Of a DNA stretch of 64,000 bases, positions 52,301 through 64,000 are shown one piece after another. The DNA is from Bicyclus anynana (taxonomy: Eukaryota; Arthropoda; Insecta; Lepidoptera; Nymphalidae). Every line of letters starts with the position of its first letter. Within the stretch, counting starts at the first letter, position 1. The notes beneath the pieces were generated by a model. The model saw only the letters and a program-made list of their open reading frames with translations, did not search any database and had not been told where the DNA came from. The position numbers and the translations under genes are program-made. The DNA lies in the NCBI RefSeq assembly GCF_947172395.1, contig NC_069085.1, positions 5,364,112-5,428,111 on the forward strand, in the 5' to 3' direction.

Positions 52301-52688
52301 TGCATTGCAAACAATCTATAGGTTTCGTAAAGTTTATAATTGTTTTTATGATTTTAATGCAATCTAATATACTAGATTTGTAATTTTTAATACAATTAAA
52401 AAAGGCAATAAAATATCAAATTACAGTATTCTAGCGATGCAATAAAAATGTATTGTTATTTTGTATTTAAAAGTTTTTGATAAGTAAACTTTAAAACTTC
52501 TTCACAAAGATTTAACGCTAAGAAAATTCTCATCTGTCAATATTTGCGAAACACTACAGCGCCGTCCGCCTAAGTTTTCCTTTTCAGTTGAAAGTTCAAT
52601 TCAATTTTCTTACAAATAAATTCTTTTTGGAACACTCATTATTTACTAGTATTTTGTTATTTATCTCAATAATATTTTTATATTCTAT

Positions 52689-52885
52689 AACCCATATTCG
52701 GCTCACTGTTGAGCTCGAGTCTCCTCCCAGAATGAGACGGGTTAAGCCAATCCACCACGCTAGCCCAATGCGGATTGGCAGATTTCACATACGTAAAGAA
52801 TTAAGAAAATTTTCTGATATGCAGGTTGTCCTCACGATGTTTTGCTTCACCGTTTCAGACACGTGATATTTAATTTCTTCAAAAA
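52689..52885 (-). mobile_element. SINE family C, tail-side fragment
   Basis: CCCATATTCGGCTCACTGTT, GAGCTCGAGTCTCCTCCCAG and CACGTGATATTTAATTTCTT. The head is missing. The DNA from 52886 to 53448 holds no recognised feature. Confidence 0.65.
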
Positions 52886-53448
52886 AATTCATGATTAAGA
52901 AATTTTATATTCTACTAATATTATAATATCCAAGCGTATATGTCAAATACAATATTTGTTAGTTTGTTACAGCTGTAACAAATTGTACTCTTAATCGATA
53001 GCGGATATAATCCTGGTGATGGATATAGGGTCCTCACAGAAATTAAAGAATTCCTGATATATTAAAACGCTTGATCGATCAAAAATCCGTTAATATACTC
53101 GTACACCCGCTATTTAATTACTAAGTGAATGTTTTGTTTGGTTTTCAAAGGAATTTCAATATTCAATAAGATTGTAAATAAAATTACCCCAAACCAGCTC
53201 ACTCAGTCTTTTAAACCAGACACAAATAGAACAGGAGATTTTCACTCTCTCTGACATAATTTTATAAACGCGAACGATGTCTTTTCTCATTACTTTTGGT
53301 TATGTACATTAAGGCTTTAATATTGAGGTTGCTTGCAGGCTTCACAGTAATTTCCAGTGCTTTAAAGGGATGGATGTTTTGTTAAAATTAAGTTATCGAT
53401 TTAATTTGGTTGACCTACTTTATTCGTTGCTTACGTTTGCACGCCGCG

Positions 53449-53630
53449 ACTTTGTTCACGTGATATTTCAGTTTTTCACAAACCCCGTGAAAACCATTGA
53501 TTTTTTCAGTAAAAAAATTAGCCTACATGTCGCTTACTTAACCTCGTCTTCCAATGAAAGTCCTATTAAAATAGGTACAGTCATCCCAAAGACAAGCCTG
53601 GACAAACAGACAGACAAAAAAAATAAAAAA
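53449..53630 (-). repeat. GCCGCGACTTTGTTCACGTG-type dispersed repeat
   Basis: CGCCGCGACTTTGTTCACG, TTTTTCACAAACCCCGTGAA and GACAAACAGACAGAC at the far end. It is related to the 3' end of Helitron family A read in reverse, but with a different interior. No gene was recognised from 53631 to 54489. Confidence 0.5.
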
Positions 53631-54489
53631 GTTTGTTTGTTTTGGTAAGTATCGTGTTAATAACTAACTTAATAAAACACATTTTTTTTAATCACAGACA
53701 GTCACTTAAATTTTATTTATATGTATTGAAGAAAGACACTAGACTCCTCAATACTTTTAATAGCGATTTTAGTATTTTTTGTGAAAGAAAATATAGCAGA
53801 ACGACCATGAGTCAACTAGTATTATGATAAAAAGGGTTTCCCTTTCGCCTCTTTGCTTCAATGACGTAATATTTCGAAAAAAACTACATTACAGGAAAAA
53901 AATAGATGGACTTTAAAAAAGATACTTGGAAAACACAAATAACGAAGTTTTTTAAAAGAAGTTAAAAAATAACCTCCTGTAAAATTATATTTTTCATAAT
54001 ATCGAGTTATTGAAGCAATGATGAGCTATGTTTATTAATAATAGTAATTGGAAATAGTTTATCTATTGTGAATAATGTACGCATAAGTTGCTATCAGTTA
54101 TATAACTTTCCGTATTAAACACAACAAACAATGAAAAGTTTTGCTGCATACAACGTTTCACTGGCTTCCCCCTCGAGTCTTGTTACGTGAAATATAATAA
54201 TTGTTATACTTGTTATGAGACTTGGCTAAAGTTTGTCGTATTAACCTGGAAATCTCTAATGATTATGGTATAATCATTTCATCTCTATCATTGGTCCCGT
54301 GGTAAGGTAGTTCAGCTATAGGTAATGTTTATCTGGTTTATGTTATTTTAGGTTCAAATCTTTCTCGACCTTTTCTTTCAAGAAAAGATGAAGATCGGCC
54401 TATAACTTTAACGTTTATATTTTTAACGGTGTCTGGTGATGATTGGGCAAGAAGCTAAGTGTCTCATATTTTTCCCGAGAAAACGACAA

Positions 54490-54620
54490 CATATGCTTTA
54501 TACTTAGACAATTGTTTTTTTTAGCTTTATTAGCTGCTACCTCCCAAAGCCTAAGCTCTAAACTCCCTCGCGTCTATCTTTGATAAAAGTATAATCTGAC
54601 AAACTTTTTCTATAATGTAA
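54490..54620 (-). repeat. fragment related to the 34746 foldback element
   Basis: CTTTATACTTAGACAATTG, AGCTGCTACCTCCCAAAGCC and GATAAAAGTATAATCTGAC match in order the right arm at 35098-35240. Confidence 0.5.
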
Positions 54621-55199
54621 GATTTCACTATCACTTGCGATATTGACATGTAAAATTCATTTTGAAAAACCTCTTGATCTCCATCAATAAATATGACAAA
54701 AGCCTTAATCCACCTGGAAGCTGATATAACAAATGTTACAAATAATGGCATTTGAAAATGAATCCGATAATTGAAGCAGCGATTTAACCAATTAATGCTA
54801 TTACCATGGTCATTCATAACAAAGCTGTACGATTGGCTAATACCAGACGTATCAGCGTTTATTAATCCTAAGCCCTCGTTATTGTGTTTTAGTTTAATTA
54901 ATTATTATAGTTGGGAGATAAAATAAATGATATCTAGATTATTGAATATAATATGTATTAATTGTGAGATATATTGTGTATTCATGCGATGGCCAAGTAT
55001 ATCATATTCGTATGGTCACAATAAGATGTTGTTAGATTAGCTCATTACGTAATAACTTGAGACTAAAGTTCCCTTAATAATGGACTGAATAAAGTAACAG
55101 ACTTGGTATTACATGGATCTCACCACTTTTTTACAGTAGAACAACTGAATTGCGAGAATTGCTATACTTTATAAGTATTGTTATTGATGGCATTTGAAA
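54621..55199. other. AT-rich spacer
   Basis: Nothing recognised. Confidence 0.3.
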
Positions 55200-55204
55200 T
55201 TGTA

Positions 55205-55330
55205 TTATTTGTGATGACGACCTCTTGCGCAATTAATAGGTAATGCTTAGTTTGTAGCAGAAATATCTGGGGTTCAATTCCTAGCTCGGATCAAATTGGG
55301 ATTTTATATTTTCGAAATCGACTCAGGTTT
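55205..55330 (+). mobile_element. SINE-like fragment with degenerate B box
   Basis: GTAATGCTTAGTTTGTAGCAG is followed by GGGGTTCAATTCCTAGCTCGG (B-box-like GGTTCAATTCC at 55272-55282) and AAATTGGGATTTTATATTTT. Confidence 0.4.
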
Positions 55331-55511
55331 GACCTTTGGACATGGCTAGTTAACACGCCGACAGCCGACTACGCCACGTAATAATTGACAGAAAAAAAGA
55401 ATTTAAGCACAAGGTAGTCCTAATTCATATTTCATAAACCAAATATCAAGAAGCTTCAATTAGTTGCAAATGCAAATAATCCTTAGATTATGATTATCAT
55501 CGTCAGCATCA

Positions 55512-55700
55512 TCATATCAGCCGATGAACAAACATTTGTAGGGACTTTCAAACATCACGATCCTGAACTGACTGCATCCAGCGAATCCCTGTGACTTGAT
55601 GTCGCAAGTCTACCAGGTGTGGAGACAACTAACACTGCGCTTCCTAGTGTAGGGTCGCGATTCTAGCACCTTGGGACCTCAACGTCTATCGGCTCTTTGA
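55512..55700 (-). pseudogene. RTE-type LINE C-terminal remnant
   Basis: Same module as 21800 and 42558: complements of GTGCTAGAATCGCGACCC, GATTCGCTGGATGCAGTC and GATCGTGATGTTTGAAAGTC are recognisable. Frame and stop changes throughout. Confidence 0.5.
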
Positions 55701-56853
55701 ACTATGTGCGCCGCCTTATAATAACTAATAATAAGTTCTGCACAAAAATATTATGTCTATAATACTTTTTGCGCAGAACCTAGGTAATAAAATTTGATAA
55801 GAACATACAATAGCACCATAATTTTCTTCGTGTTTAAACTCGTGTGTCTCTTTAATTTAACTCATCTTCATTTTATAAAATGCGCGGTTTCACTATTTTA
55901 TAACACTGTGTGTGGTTAGCGTTAAGTGATTGCTTGTAAAGAACTTTTACTATTGTGGATTTTATTGTAAAGTTCAGAAGTAGTGAAATAAACTGCTTTC
56001 ATTTCTATCACGTTTACATTCCTATATTTTTTAGTGTTTTACAGTATTTTAGATCCAAACGAAAGAACACGTTATTAACACGCCGAAGCAAAAGTCCATA
56101 AATTTCCTTCAGCGCAGGCGAAGGATCTTTACTTAGCATTTTATGTTCACCGGTGTAAGATCAAATATTTACAGCGAGGTGAACCGCGCTTTGCTCCATA
56201 AAACACGGCACGGCGTACATTTTATTTCATCAAAGTTTTTAATAATGTTTATCGAAAATATACAGTACAGAAACCTACAGATAAAAAATTTATTACGTTC
56301 ATGAAAATCATTTTTATCTTGTTTTTTAATCATTTATGCAAAACATTTCATTTCCGCTATCGAGTTTGTTTACTTTTTCTATCGATACACTTTTTTAAAA
56401 GTTTTTTTTCTCTGTTACATTTTTCCAATAATACAGAAATATTATTACACTCGTATTTAGAAGTACTTGCCAAGTTCCCACATTTTTGTGGCTAATTTAT
56501 TTTGGACATAAATTAAAAAATATAGTTTGTTTTTCGCAAACTGTACGATTCAATATAATACATTGCAATATACTATACGTCCAACATTTACTATTTTCAG
56601 AATCATATGTACCTGTGTTTACTTCTTAGTTTATTTTTCATACGCTTTCTTCAATATAAGCTGTATAATAAGATCTAAATTAGGGCGCGGTTTCTTGAAA
56701 GATTCATTCTTTATTTGAAGGTGCACAAATCATACTTTCTGCACAAAAAATTTCAAAATTTGACGCTGCAATGCAACCAGAATAATTGAAGATAATAATT
56801 TATTATAGAAAATAAAAAGTACAGTAAAAATTCAAACATATTAAGTGAATATA
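55701..56853. other. about 1.1 kb, nothing recognised
   Basis: AT-rich, with small frames at 56301-56718 that show no motif. A GC-richer patch at 56085-56215 could be a repeat. Confidence 0.3.
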
Positions 56854-57100
56854 ACCTCTGCCTTCGATTTTCGGGGCATACACCTTCAACTTTTCAGTTG
56901 TGTGAATTTTAAGAAGTTAAATATCACGTGTCTCAAACGGTGAAGGAAAAACATCGTGAGGAGACCTGCACCTAAGAATTTTCTTAAATCTCTAGGTGCG
57001 TGATGTCTGCATTGGACCCGCGTGGTGAACTAAGGCCTAACCCCTCTCATTCTGAGAGGAGACACTTGCTCAACAGTGAGCTGAATAAAGTGTTGTTAAT
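56854..57100 (+). mobile_element. SINE family C
   Basis: ATAACCTCTGCCTTCG, CACCTTCAACTTTTCAGTTG, AAATATCACGTGTCTCAAAC, CTCATTCTGAGAGGAGAC, TGAGCTGAATAAAGTGTTG. The head B box has largely decayed. Confidence 0.65.
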
Positions 57101-57365
57101 GATGAAGCTAATACCTAATAGAATAGGGCCAGTTACTACGAGGCATTATTATGAATGCTAACTGGCTATTCACCTGATTTCCATACCCTAATTCTGAAGC
57201 AGTTAAACTGGCTAACAATACTCATTATGCAAATGACCAACTCACCTGGCGCGCTCCGAGACGTTCTGGCCTGTTCCAGACACGAGTTATTTTGAGTTTT
57301 CAACTATTTTAACATAAGGTTCAATTTCTTTATTATTTTTTGTATAATAACAGATCATTTAAAGA

Positions 57366-57480
57366 TCATGCCCTCGTGGAATGGTGGCAAAAATACTGGC
57401 TGCATTTCCGCTTTGGACAGCCAGGCTGATCCTTTGCGCAAATGAGCCAGCATTTCTGTCACCGGTCGAGGCAATCTCTA
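57366..57480 (-). repeat. repeat shared with 63640-63735
   Basis: The complement of CGTGGAATGGTGGCAAAAAT, ACTGGCTGCATTTCC, and TGATCCTTTGCGCAAA... GAGCCAGC... CTGTCACC is found in order on the plus strand at 63640-63727. It is presumably the end of a LINE family. Nothing is recognised from 57101 to 57365. Confidence 0.55.
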
Positions 57481-57624
57481 TACCAAAATTCATCAGAATC
57501 GGTTTGGCCGCAAAAAGTAACTTACTTTCGAATATGTAATATGTATTAGAATACTAAAACTAGTAAGTTTTTTGTAAAATTGTGTTTAACTGGAGTAATT
57601 ACCTATATTACTTTTAGACAAATT

Positions 57625-57815
57625 TTAGACCCTTTTTAGGGGTAGTATTTCAAACATTCTTAAATCACATTTTATTATACTGGCAGACGCCGCGCGGTTT
57701 CACCCGCGTGCTTCCTGTTCCCGTCGGAATACGGGGATAAAATTAAAATAAAAAATAGAAGAATCAGGGTTACTGTAGCTTCCCATAAAATAAAGAATTT
57801 TTCAAATTCTTCACT
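57625..57815 (-). mobile_element. Helitron family B fragment joined to AGGGGTAGTATTT repeat
   Basis: TTTTTAGGGGTAGTATTTC (as at 30500) leads to GGCAGACGCCGCGCGGTTTC, ACCCGCGTGCTTCC and GGAATACGGGGATAAAAT, then GTAGCTTCCCATAAAAT. This is the 3' half of family B on the minus strand. Confidence 0.55.
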
Positions 57816-57911
57816 AACATTTGAAAAAGGGTAAATTAGGTAATTAAAGTAAACACAGACGAAAACGAAGACAATTACATAGTAACTAATATTCAATTCA
57901 ATTTATATCAC

Positions 57912-58105
57912 GGTTACACCCTCCCGAATGGCAATCTAAGCCGAGGTCCGAATCTCATAGGAGACGCCCTTAGAGAGCCGTTCCGTCCTCTATCTTTATT
58001 TCAGCCTTCGGGTCTCATCAGGCGATGCTTCTGCGCTCGCCGAAACCCCCCGGTGACGCCGGTGGTCCCACATGGAGACATCGGCACTTACTCAACACGA
58101 AAAAA
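57912..58105. repeat. GC-rich segment, unclassified
   Basis: GC-rich sequence with GGTTACACCCTCCC, CCGAGGTCCGAATCTC, GGGTCTCATCAGGCGATG and CGGTGACGCCGGTGG, flanked by AT-rich DNA and ended by an A-run at 58103-58110. It may be the 3' end of a retroelement with a plus-strand A tail. I do not recognise the family. Confidence 0.35.
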
Positions 58106-58429
58106 AAAATCTATTTCTGGTTTGGCGATGGAAGTAAACGGATTGTAAGTTTTTTGATGGAGTGTTTTTAAGTGAGAGTTAAGTTAAGACAAAATTCAAC
58201 ATAAGTTCATAGCAATCGGATTCCATTATTAATTTCATTTTATTGAAATTCAAATTTAGTTGTTAACAAACGGTAGACTGCGATCTCGCTGCAAACTCCT
58301 TGAATAATCCATATTTATGCGTTTGCTGTCCCGATAGTAAGCAGTGACTTCAGATAATTTATGTTAGATCGATTCAAATCAAATGAACTTCCATAAATAT
58401 TATACTCGTATAGATTCAATCACCATATC

Positions 58430-58875
58430 TTTGTCCTTATCCCACTAAAGAGGGGTCAGCCAAACATTTCATTCTCTTCCATTTACTGTATTGTAGGAAA
58501 TAGTAGTCTGAGACGGATATGACGTCGATGGATCTCGTGTTAGCCCGTGCCTACGCTAGGTGGCGAGACTTGTTTCCGTAAAGAGGGGGAGTTAGAGAAG
58601 GGGAGCGACTGGGGATATTAGGCGCTCGCCGTACGATCTGCTTCAGTATTCTTATGGCGTTCGAGCCATCCACGTCTCTTGTTGTGTAATTATTTATGGA
58701 CTACTTTGGGATAGCCGGGGAGAATAGGAGAATAACTTGAGCAGTGAAGATGAGTGTTTGATCGATTACGTCATCAAAGGGATCCCGTAACATTGCACCT
58801 GGAGTCACAAGCCTCTGGGACTGCTCAAGGTATTCTCTGCCATATTTTGGTTACATTGATGTTTGATTTGTTGTC
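58430..58875 (+). repeat. dispersed repeat family F, longest copy
   Basis: GGCGTTCGAGCCATCCACG, TCTCTTGTTGTGTAATTAT, GGGATAGCCGGGGAGAATAG, AAAGGGATCCCG and GGGACTGCTCAAGGTATTC are shared with 18720-18985 and 8256-8400. The first 200 bp (CCTTATCCCACTAAAGAGGG and following) may be a separate repeat. Confidence 0.5.
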
Positions 58876-59749
58876 CTATCAAATATTGTGAATTATCCTT
58901 TGTTTTAAAATTAGTTTTCTTATTTTTAAAATCCACTTTCGAGCAGTCTGCTAACTGTATCATATCCAGGGAAGGGATGTCATTGCGACCCTACGTTACA
59001 CTTCACGATTTTAGCGAGACTAACCACCAGCAATTGATTTAAATGAGCCAATAAGAGCCACTTGAAAAAATATATATTTTCATGCTGAAAATAACAAAAA
59101 TGTCCTGTATAATTGAAGAGTGGATCATAAGACTCTTAAATACATAAGAAATGATCAACTTCGCATGCTCGCATTGATAAAAAGTGGTTCCTTGAAAAAA
59201 TTCCATTCCCATCCAAATAAAAATTAATGAACCAGCCATTGAAATCTTTCCCTCTTCGTATTTATTTTTAAGGATTTACTTTATCGTCAGCATTTACTTG
59301 TTTTCATAACGAATTGAAAGAGAGTTTATTTACTTTAATCAAGCTTTTCTTTGTTCTAAATAAAGGTATTTCTAGCAATCTTGGCCTAAAAGAAACAATC
59401 AGGTTTAATTTACAAAGAGTTTCATTTTTATTTCTTGTAATTAGTTAGTAAATTAAAGGGTCTATACGTAAACATAACCTCTAATTGTTTCAGGGTTAAA
59501 GAGTCGATCTAAAATGAGAAATGTGATGAATCGATTCTCGTGAGTCTGCTGTCGTTCCTACTGAATGTATTAGGACAAGATATTAGCTTAGTTTTTATAA
59601 AACAAATACATGTCGGCGAGTGAGTTATTTGAACGGTTAGCAAAATCTACGTTAATTATTGTGATAATATTAGAACCAGGTTTTCATGTAATTGGGTTTT
59701 GATTATTTACCGTTTAAATAAATAAGACTGTGAAAGATTGTTCAGGTGA
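58876..59749. other. AT-rich spacer
   Basis: No gene or repeat was recognised. Confidence 0.3.
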
Positions 59750-60320
59750 CTCTTGTCCAATAGTATTGCGTCCAAATGACGCGTAGCCGGTACGCTTGAG
59801 AGAGTGGGGGAGCCCTGCCCCCCTGCTAGTTGAGCAGTTCAGTTGTCGTTTGCGAATTGGATAGTCGTCTTCCATTTGTTGAGCAGTACAGTTGCCGTTT
59901 GCGAATTGGATAGTCGTCTTCTATTTGTTAAATAGTGATAGTGATGTAGAAGTTTAGTGAGTGAGTTATTCGTATAGTCTGGCTATTGCATTGTTAGTTA
60001 CTTGGCTGGAAGGCAGCACGAGCTGGGAAGGAGAGTATTGGTTAACCGTAAAAGACGTCTTTAACCCTGCTACTAGCGGTTGCCAGCCCGTAATTTCACT
60101 CGTGGCTGCCTTACTGCCATACGCTAGATAATCCTAGTTTACATTTGATAGCATCAGCGCTGTACTTGATCAATATTGTAGTTAGTGCGTAGAACTGTAT
60201 TTAGTAAATTAAGCGGTCGTTCCGGTAATGATCGATAGTGTTACTGTGTGTATCTGCCATCATTGACGCGTAAAGCTTAGATCCTGCTCAGAGGCTACGG
60301 CTTCTCTGTTATCATCATGA
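59750..60320 (+). other. GC-richer island of unknown nature
   Basis: This 570-bp segment stands out from its AT-rich surroundings and contains no long ORF. It includes an initiator-like GTTCAGTTG (59837), a 49-bp tandem duplication and a weak stem (GGCAGCACGAG / CTCGTGGCTGCC at 60013 and 60101). It could be a non-coding first exon with its promoter, or a solo LTR. I cannot decide. Confidence 0.3.
59829..59926 (+). repeat. 49-bp tandem duplication
   Basis: GTTGAGCAGTTCAGTTGTCG (59829) and GTTGAGCAGTACAGTTGCCG (59878) start two adjacent units that share TTTGCGAATTGGATAGTCG and TCTTC.ATTT. Three or four substitutions separate them. Confidence 0.9.
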
Positions 60321-60445
60321 AATTTGGTCATTCCCCGTTATACATACATGTATTTCTATCTAGCACCAACAGAAGCATAGTTTTTGTTATGGGTACAATA
60401 AGTGTTGAAATTATATTCATAAATACCTACGATAAATCCTACTAA

Positions 60446-60647
60446 TCCTACTAATATTATAAACGCGAAAGTTTGTATGGATGTTTGTTACCCTTTAACG
60501 CCGCAATTACTTAACCGATTTGGCTGAAATTTGAAACGAAGATAGATAATACCCTGGATTGACACATAGATTACTTTTATCCCGGAAAAATCAATGGTCA
60601 CCACGGGATTTGTGAAAAACTGAATTCCACGCTGACGAAATTGCTAG
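60446..60647 (+). mobile_element. Lep1-like Helitron, family A
   Basis: TCCTACTAATATTATAAACG at 60446 (a partial doubled start begins at 60437) to CTAG at 60644-60647. The GGGCGTCCG block before the end is lost. The interior is complete. Confidence 0.75.
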
Positions 60648-61384
60648 TTTAGCTATGCTAAACCATCCCAAAAATATTTTCCAGCTATGTATATTTTACG
60701 TAACCCCCTGTGCAAATCGGCCTTCGTTAAATATTATTAAGCTAGCCGCATATGCAATAAGTCCACGTGCTTGCTGAGCTAAGGACAAGACATCAGATAA
60801 AACTGATCGTGTGTTGGTCGCGATCTGCATGATATGTGTCATGAGTGGATAGCATTATTCATCTTCGGTCGTCGGTTTATTCGGCATGCTTAAGAGATAC
60901 GACCCTAATCGAATTCGCGCATCGAGGATTCCTTTAGCTAACGAAGTTCGTCAAAAAAGTATCGGTCGAGCACTGGGTATAATTAATACGATCTTAGATT
61001 ACGAAATTAGATAATTGTCGTACCCCACTAAACCGAGTTTTTTGCTTTGTTAGGAGAAAGAATTTCAATTTCATTGAAAATAATCGCGAAGCTGACACAA
61101 TAACTGAAAATGAAAATTCTCAAATTTATTTAACAAAAATAAAATATTTCCAATGTATTTTAAATCAAAACAAATAAATGACTGTACCGAAAAAGCTCTT
61201 TGCTCGCATGTTTTACGTTTTTGTAAATGTGCCACGAATGCAGAAATTGTTCTTGTAACACGGGTTCCGTATGGAGCCGTAGTACATAGTAATGTAACCG
61301 TTGATGATTTGTTAAGCTATTATATTTATACGAAATAAAGTCTTAGCTGCTCAAGACCCATCAACTTCTTAAAGCGTGACTGTG
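60648..61384. other. spacer, nothing recognised
   Basis: The frame at 61153-61338 has no recognisable motif. Confidence 0.3.
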
Positions 61385-61992
61385 TGCCTAGTGGGAGTTT
61401 TCAATATTTTCACACTGTTACTGTCGCGTTAACGTAAACGCGAATTTATTTTTTATTTATTAATTTATTTGAAATGCCAACAATGACAGCAGAAAACATT
61501 ACATATACATCAGTTACAAAATTCTTGGACTACTGCAGCCATCTTTTATAGGAATTCACATCACTGCCGAGTCCGGTTAAAAACTTAAATCTAAGAGAAT
61601 TTGCGAAAAATTTACAATAATGAATAAGATGTCAAAAACAAGAAAATAAGAAAATTTACCAAAAATTTACAATAATAATAAAAATAATTAAAGTGTCAAA
61701 ATCAAGAAAATTTACAATAATAATTAAAATGTCAAAATCAAGTAGGTATGTCATAAATTGAGTTTAGAAAGGGATGTCAATAATTAATCAATATGATAGA
61801 GTTAAGTATAATTAAAAATAAATGTCACTTCAAGTTAAAAAAATAAACAACACTTAATACAATTAATTAATAAAAATAACAATAATAATAATAATTTATA
61901 TGGAATTGAAACACTAGATGGCGCTGTTTCAATCCTTAGAAATTCGCGTTTACGTTAACGCAATAGTAACAGTATCAAACTGCCATTAGGCC
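61385..61992. mobile_element. TIR element with LINE-like filler
   Basis: GTTACTGTCGCGTTAACGTA and AACGCGAATTT at 61428-61446 face AAATTCGCGTTTACGTTAAC and GCAATAGTAACAGT at 61940-61973. The outer ends (GTGCCTAGTGGGAGTTTT; AAACTGCCATTAGGCCC) also pair. The middle 61450-61600 matches the LINE-tail-like segment at 37652-37830, and the rest is A/AAT-rich. Confidence 0.65.
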
Positions 61993-63379
61993 CGATCGCA
62001 TAGTAATCGCAAAGTAAATTGTAAAAAAAGGTCTTAGTTCATGTATAAATATTATCCGATGATGGCTCTATTTTCTCGGTACGTTGACCAATCCGTTCAA
62101 TCATCCAGAATGTTGTGCTCAAGCGGCTAGCTCGCAGTTATTTACACTTCACTGCGAAACTGATTTATATGCCTATTTATAAATGGCGATGTTTTCACCC
62201 CTGACTCAATTAGTAGAGCCTCTTTACGTCTAACCTCGATGAGTCAAAAAACTTCACAACTCACAAAATATTTTTTACTGGAAACCTCTCTTACTTGAAT
62301 TATTAACCCTATATGTATTGAAATAATTATTGAGCAGCGTCTCTTTGGCTAATTTTGATACATAGTTAATTTTGATACATAAAGATTTCGAGGGATTTAT
62401 TGATTTACAAGGCCATAATAATTATTTAGTCAAATATTGATGATCTAGTATGTATGAATAAATAAAATGCAGATAAATTAGGACAAATTCACTAAACTTT
62501 TTCTTAGGTAAACCAAGGGTGCTCAGATGACTTTTAGGTGGTTCTTATCTTCTCTTCGATCCGATGGAAATCTCTACAAACTGTTTGATTTAACTTGAAA
62601 GATTTTGTAATCTAACTAAGTTTGAATTTAACAAGTTCTGTCCCCATACAAAGTTTCTTACCACCCAAGTCTCATTAGGTTAATGGAAGAAAATTGTAAA
62701 GTACTATGAGCCCATATTGGGCTCACTGACTTGAGAGGTGTGAGCCCAAGTTGGTCTCACTGGACTATGAGCGTGTTTATAACCACTATACTCGAGACAT
62801 AAACTGATGGTCCACTATAGCACTAAACTACTAAACACAAAGCTGATAGTTCGTTTAACTAGAGAGTTCAGCCGACAGGTGTAGTTGACATGAAACTAAG
62901 CTACTCGTACATTTCCGACCAGTTACGACGCTTGTCCGACATTTTGACTGTACATTGATTAAACCAAAGGGAATTTCGTAATACACTCCTACGATAAATA
63001 TCTCACAATTCGTCTGTTTCCCAATCAGAACACTAAGTATTGAAGTAGGTAATTAATAATGTTTTGATATTATCCGCCAAAGAATAAGATAATGTTTTGC
63101 TATTAACCGCAAAAGATTGTCGAATCCGCAAGCGACGACGTCACCTAGATCCCGCAGAAAATCCACTACGCACATTTCACCCCGAAAACGGAAACTTTTA
63201 ATTTTATCTTTAATGACATTCTTATAAACAGACGTTAGTTTAAACATGTTTTCGAAAAATAATCACATAAAATTGAAAACCACCATGAAAAATTATGTTT
63301 ATTCTATTTAGTAGTTTAGGCGTGAAATTTTAATTAATATAGAGTACATTTTCACATTCAAATTTTTATATAAGTAAGT
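61993..63379. other. about 1.4 kb without recognised gene
   Basis: GAGCCCATATTGGGCTCACTG at 62709 and GTGAGCCCAAGTTGGTCTCACTG at 62740 form a small local duplication. Otherwise nothing. Confidence 0.3.
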
Positions 63380-63801
63380 ATTTGACGCTGGTTCCCTGGG
63401 AAATGGGGCGGGCCCTAATTTGGGGCGCTATACATGCGTTGATGCATTAGCACCGTGTATTATCAGGGAGACAGAATCAAGACCGGGAGCCGCAGCAGAA
63501 AAAGTGGCTCAAGTATGCCTCTCTGACAGAGAGTTACATATTTGTACCTTTTGCCGTGGAGACCCTTGGGCCATAGAGTCACAGTGCCAAAAAAATTTAC
63601 CGAATTATTTCACCGCGGCTAGTTGCCTCGACTGGTGACAGAAGGGCTGGCTCATTTTTTGCGCAAAGGATCAGTCTGGCGGTTCAGCGAGGAAATGCAG
63701 CCAGTATTCTTGCCACCATTCCACGTGGGTATGATTTGTATAATTATTAGGATGAGTTTGCTTAAGTTCCTTATTGTATTCTTTCTCATTAATAAAAAAA
63801 A
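63380..63801 (+). mobile_element. probable retroelement 3' end with A-rich tail
   Basis: GC-richer sequence begins near 63385 (GCTGGTTCCCTGGG) and runs to CCACCATTCCACGTGGGTAT, followed by a decreasing-GC stretch ending in AATAAAAAAAAG at 63791-63802. The block 63640-63735 recurs on the minus strand at 57366. No catalytic motif is visible in the short frames (63420-63638, 63623-63805). Confidence 0.45.
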
Positions 63802-63808
63802 GTAAGGA

Positions 63809-63824
63809 TATATATATATATATA
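63809..63824. repeat. (TA)n run
   Basis: Eight TA units. The DNA to the window end holds nothing else recognised. Confidence 0.9.
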
Positions 63825-64000
63825 ATAGATTTGTATATTAAGTTACTTGAAAATTATAGTCGTGTTCGTGTTCTATGTTACTTTTAAAATGATGGTGATG
63901 TCCGTGGAACGAGTTATCCTGAAATTAAAAGTGACTTTGTTTCTGTTATAGAGATTGGTAGTGGTGCCGGTGACATTTTAATTTCGTCCTGACGGGGCCG

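Noticed and set aside
63420..63805. Two overlapping plus-strand ORFs as host genes
   Set aside because: Part of the sequence recurs on the minus strand at 57366 and it ends in an A-rich tail, so a retroelement end is more likely.

Overview
The window looks like a repeat-dense stretch of nuclear DNA from a moth or butterfly. It is AT-rich and intron-bearing. It is packed with element types I recognise from Lepidoptera: Lep1-like non-autonomous Helitrons (5' TC..., 3' ...CTAG/T), several tRNA-headed SINE families, RTE-like and Jockey-like LINE fragments, foldback MITEs and a BEL/Pao LTR retrotransposon. I cannot name the species. All family names come from motif recognition, not database searches.

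The left part (1-22,970) contains no convincing host exon. It is a mosaic of MITEs, SINEs and Helitrons, including a Helitron with a 325-bp G-rich (GGGGTAGGGTA) array, another with a 42-bp minisatellite, a perfect 31-bp-arm hairpin, and a TIR element carrying a small THAP-like reading frame. The best-preserved element is a BEL/Pao retrotransposon (23,017-29,904). Its two LTRs are identical over 420 bp, and PBS, PPT, gag-protease-RT and RT/RNaseH-integrase frames are all recognisable. It sits inside an older Helitron (22,973-30,064), and its coding region is broken once, at a T run in the reverse transcriptase.

From 30 to 42.5 kb the sequence is again repeats: a 513-bp inverted-repeat element, a rearranged RTE fragment, a TIR element with a LINE tail inside it, and a small transposon that splits a tandem repeat.

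The one host gene I can support runs on the plus strand through four coding exons (42,930-43,044; 44,684-44,841; 46,229-46,377; 46,456-48,204). Splice sites and phases all agree. It encodes the end of a C-type-lectin-like domain, a short cysteine-containing module, and a long Thr/Asn/Glu-rich, probably glycosylated tail that ends in a dibasic site followed by a short basic peptide with a terminal glycine. Its 5' exons are not found in the window. Its introns have been invaded by a 5'-truncated LINE, a second LINE fragment, a Helitron and a MITE-like repeat.

The right part (48.2-64 kb) has no recognised gene. It holds SINEs, LINE tails, fragments of the inverted-repeat family, a GC-richer island with a 49-bp tandem duplication, and another TIR element with LINE-tail sequence inside. 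I see no CRISPR, operon, rRNA or functional tRNA. I did not find a new biological system; the most useful leads are the lectin gene's unusual C-terminus and the nested, datable insertions.
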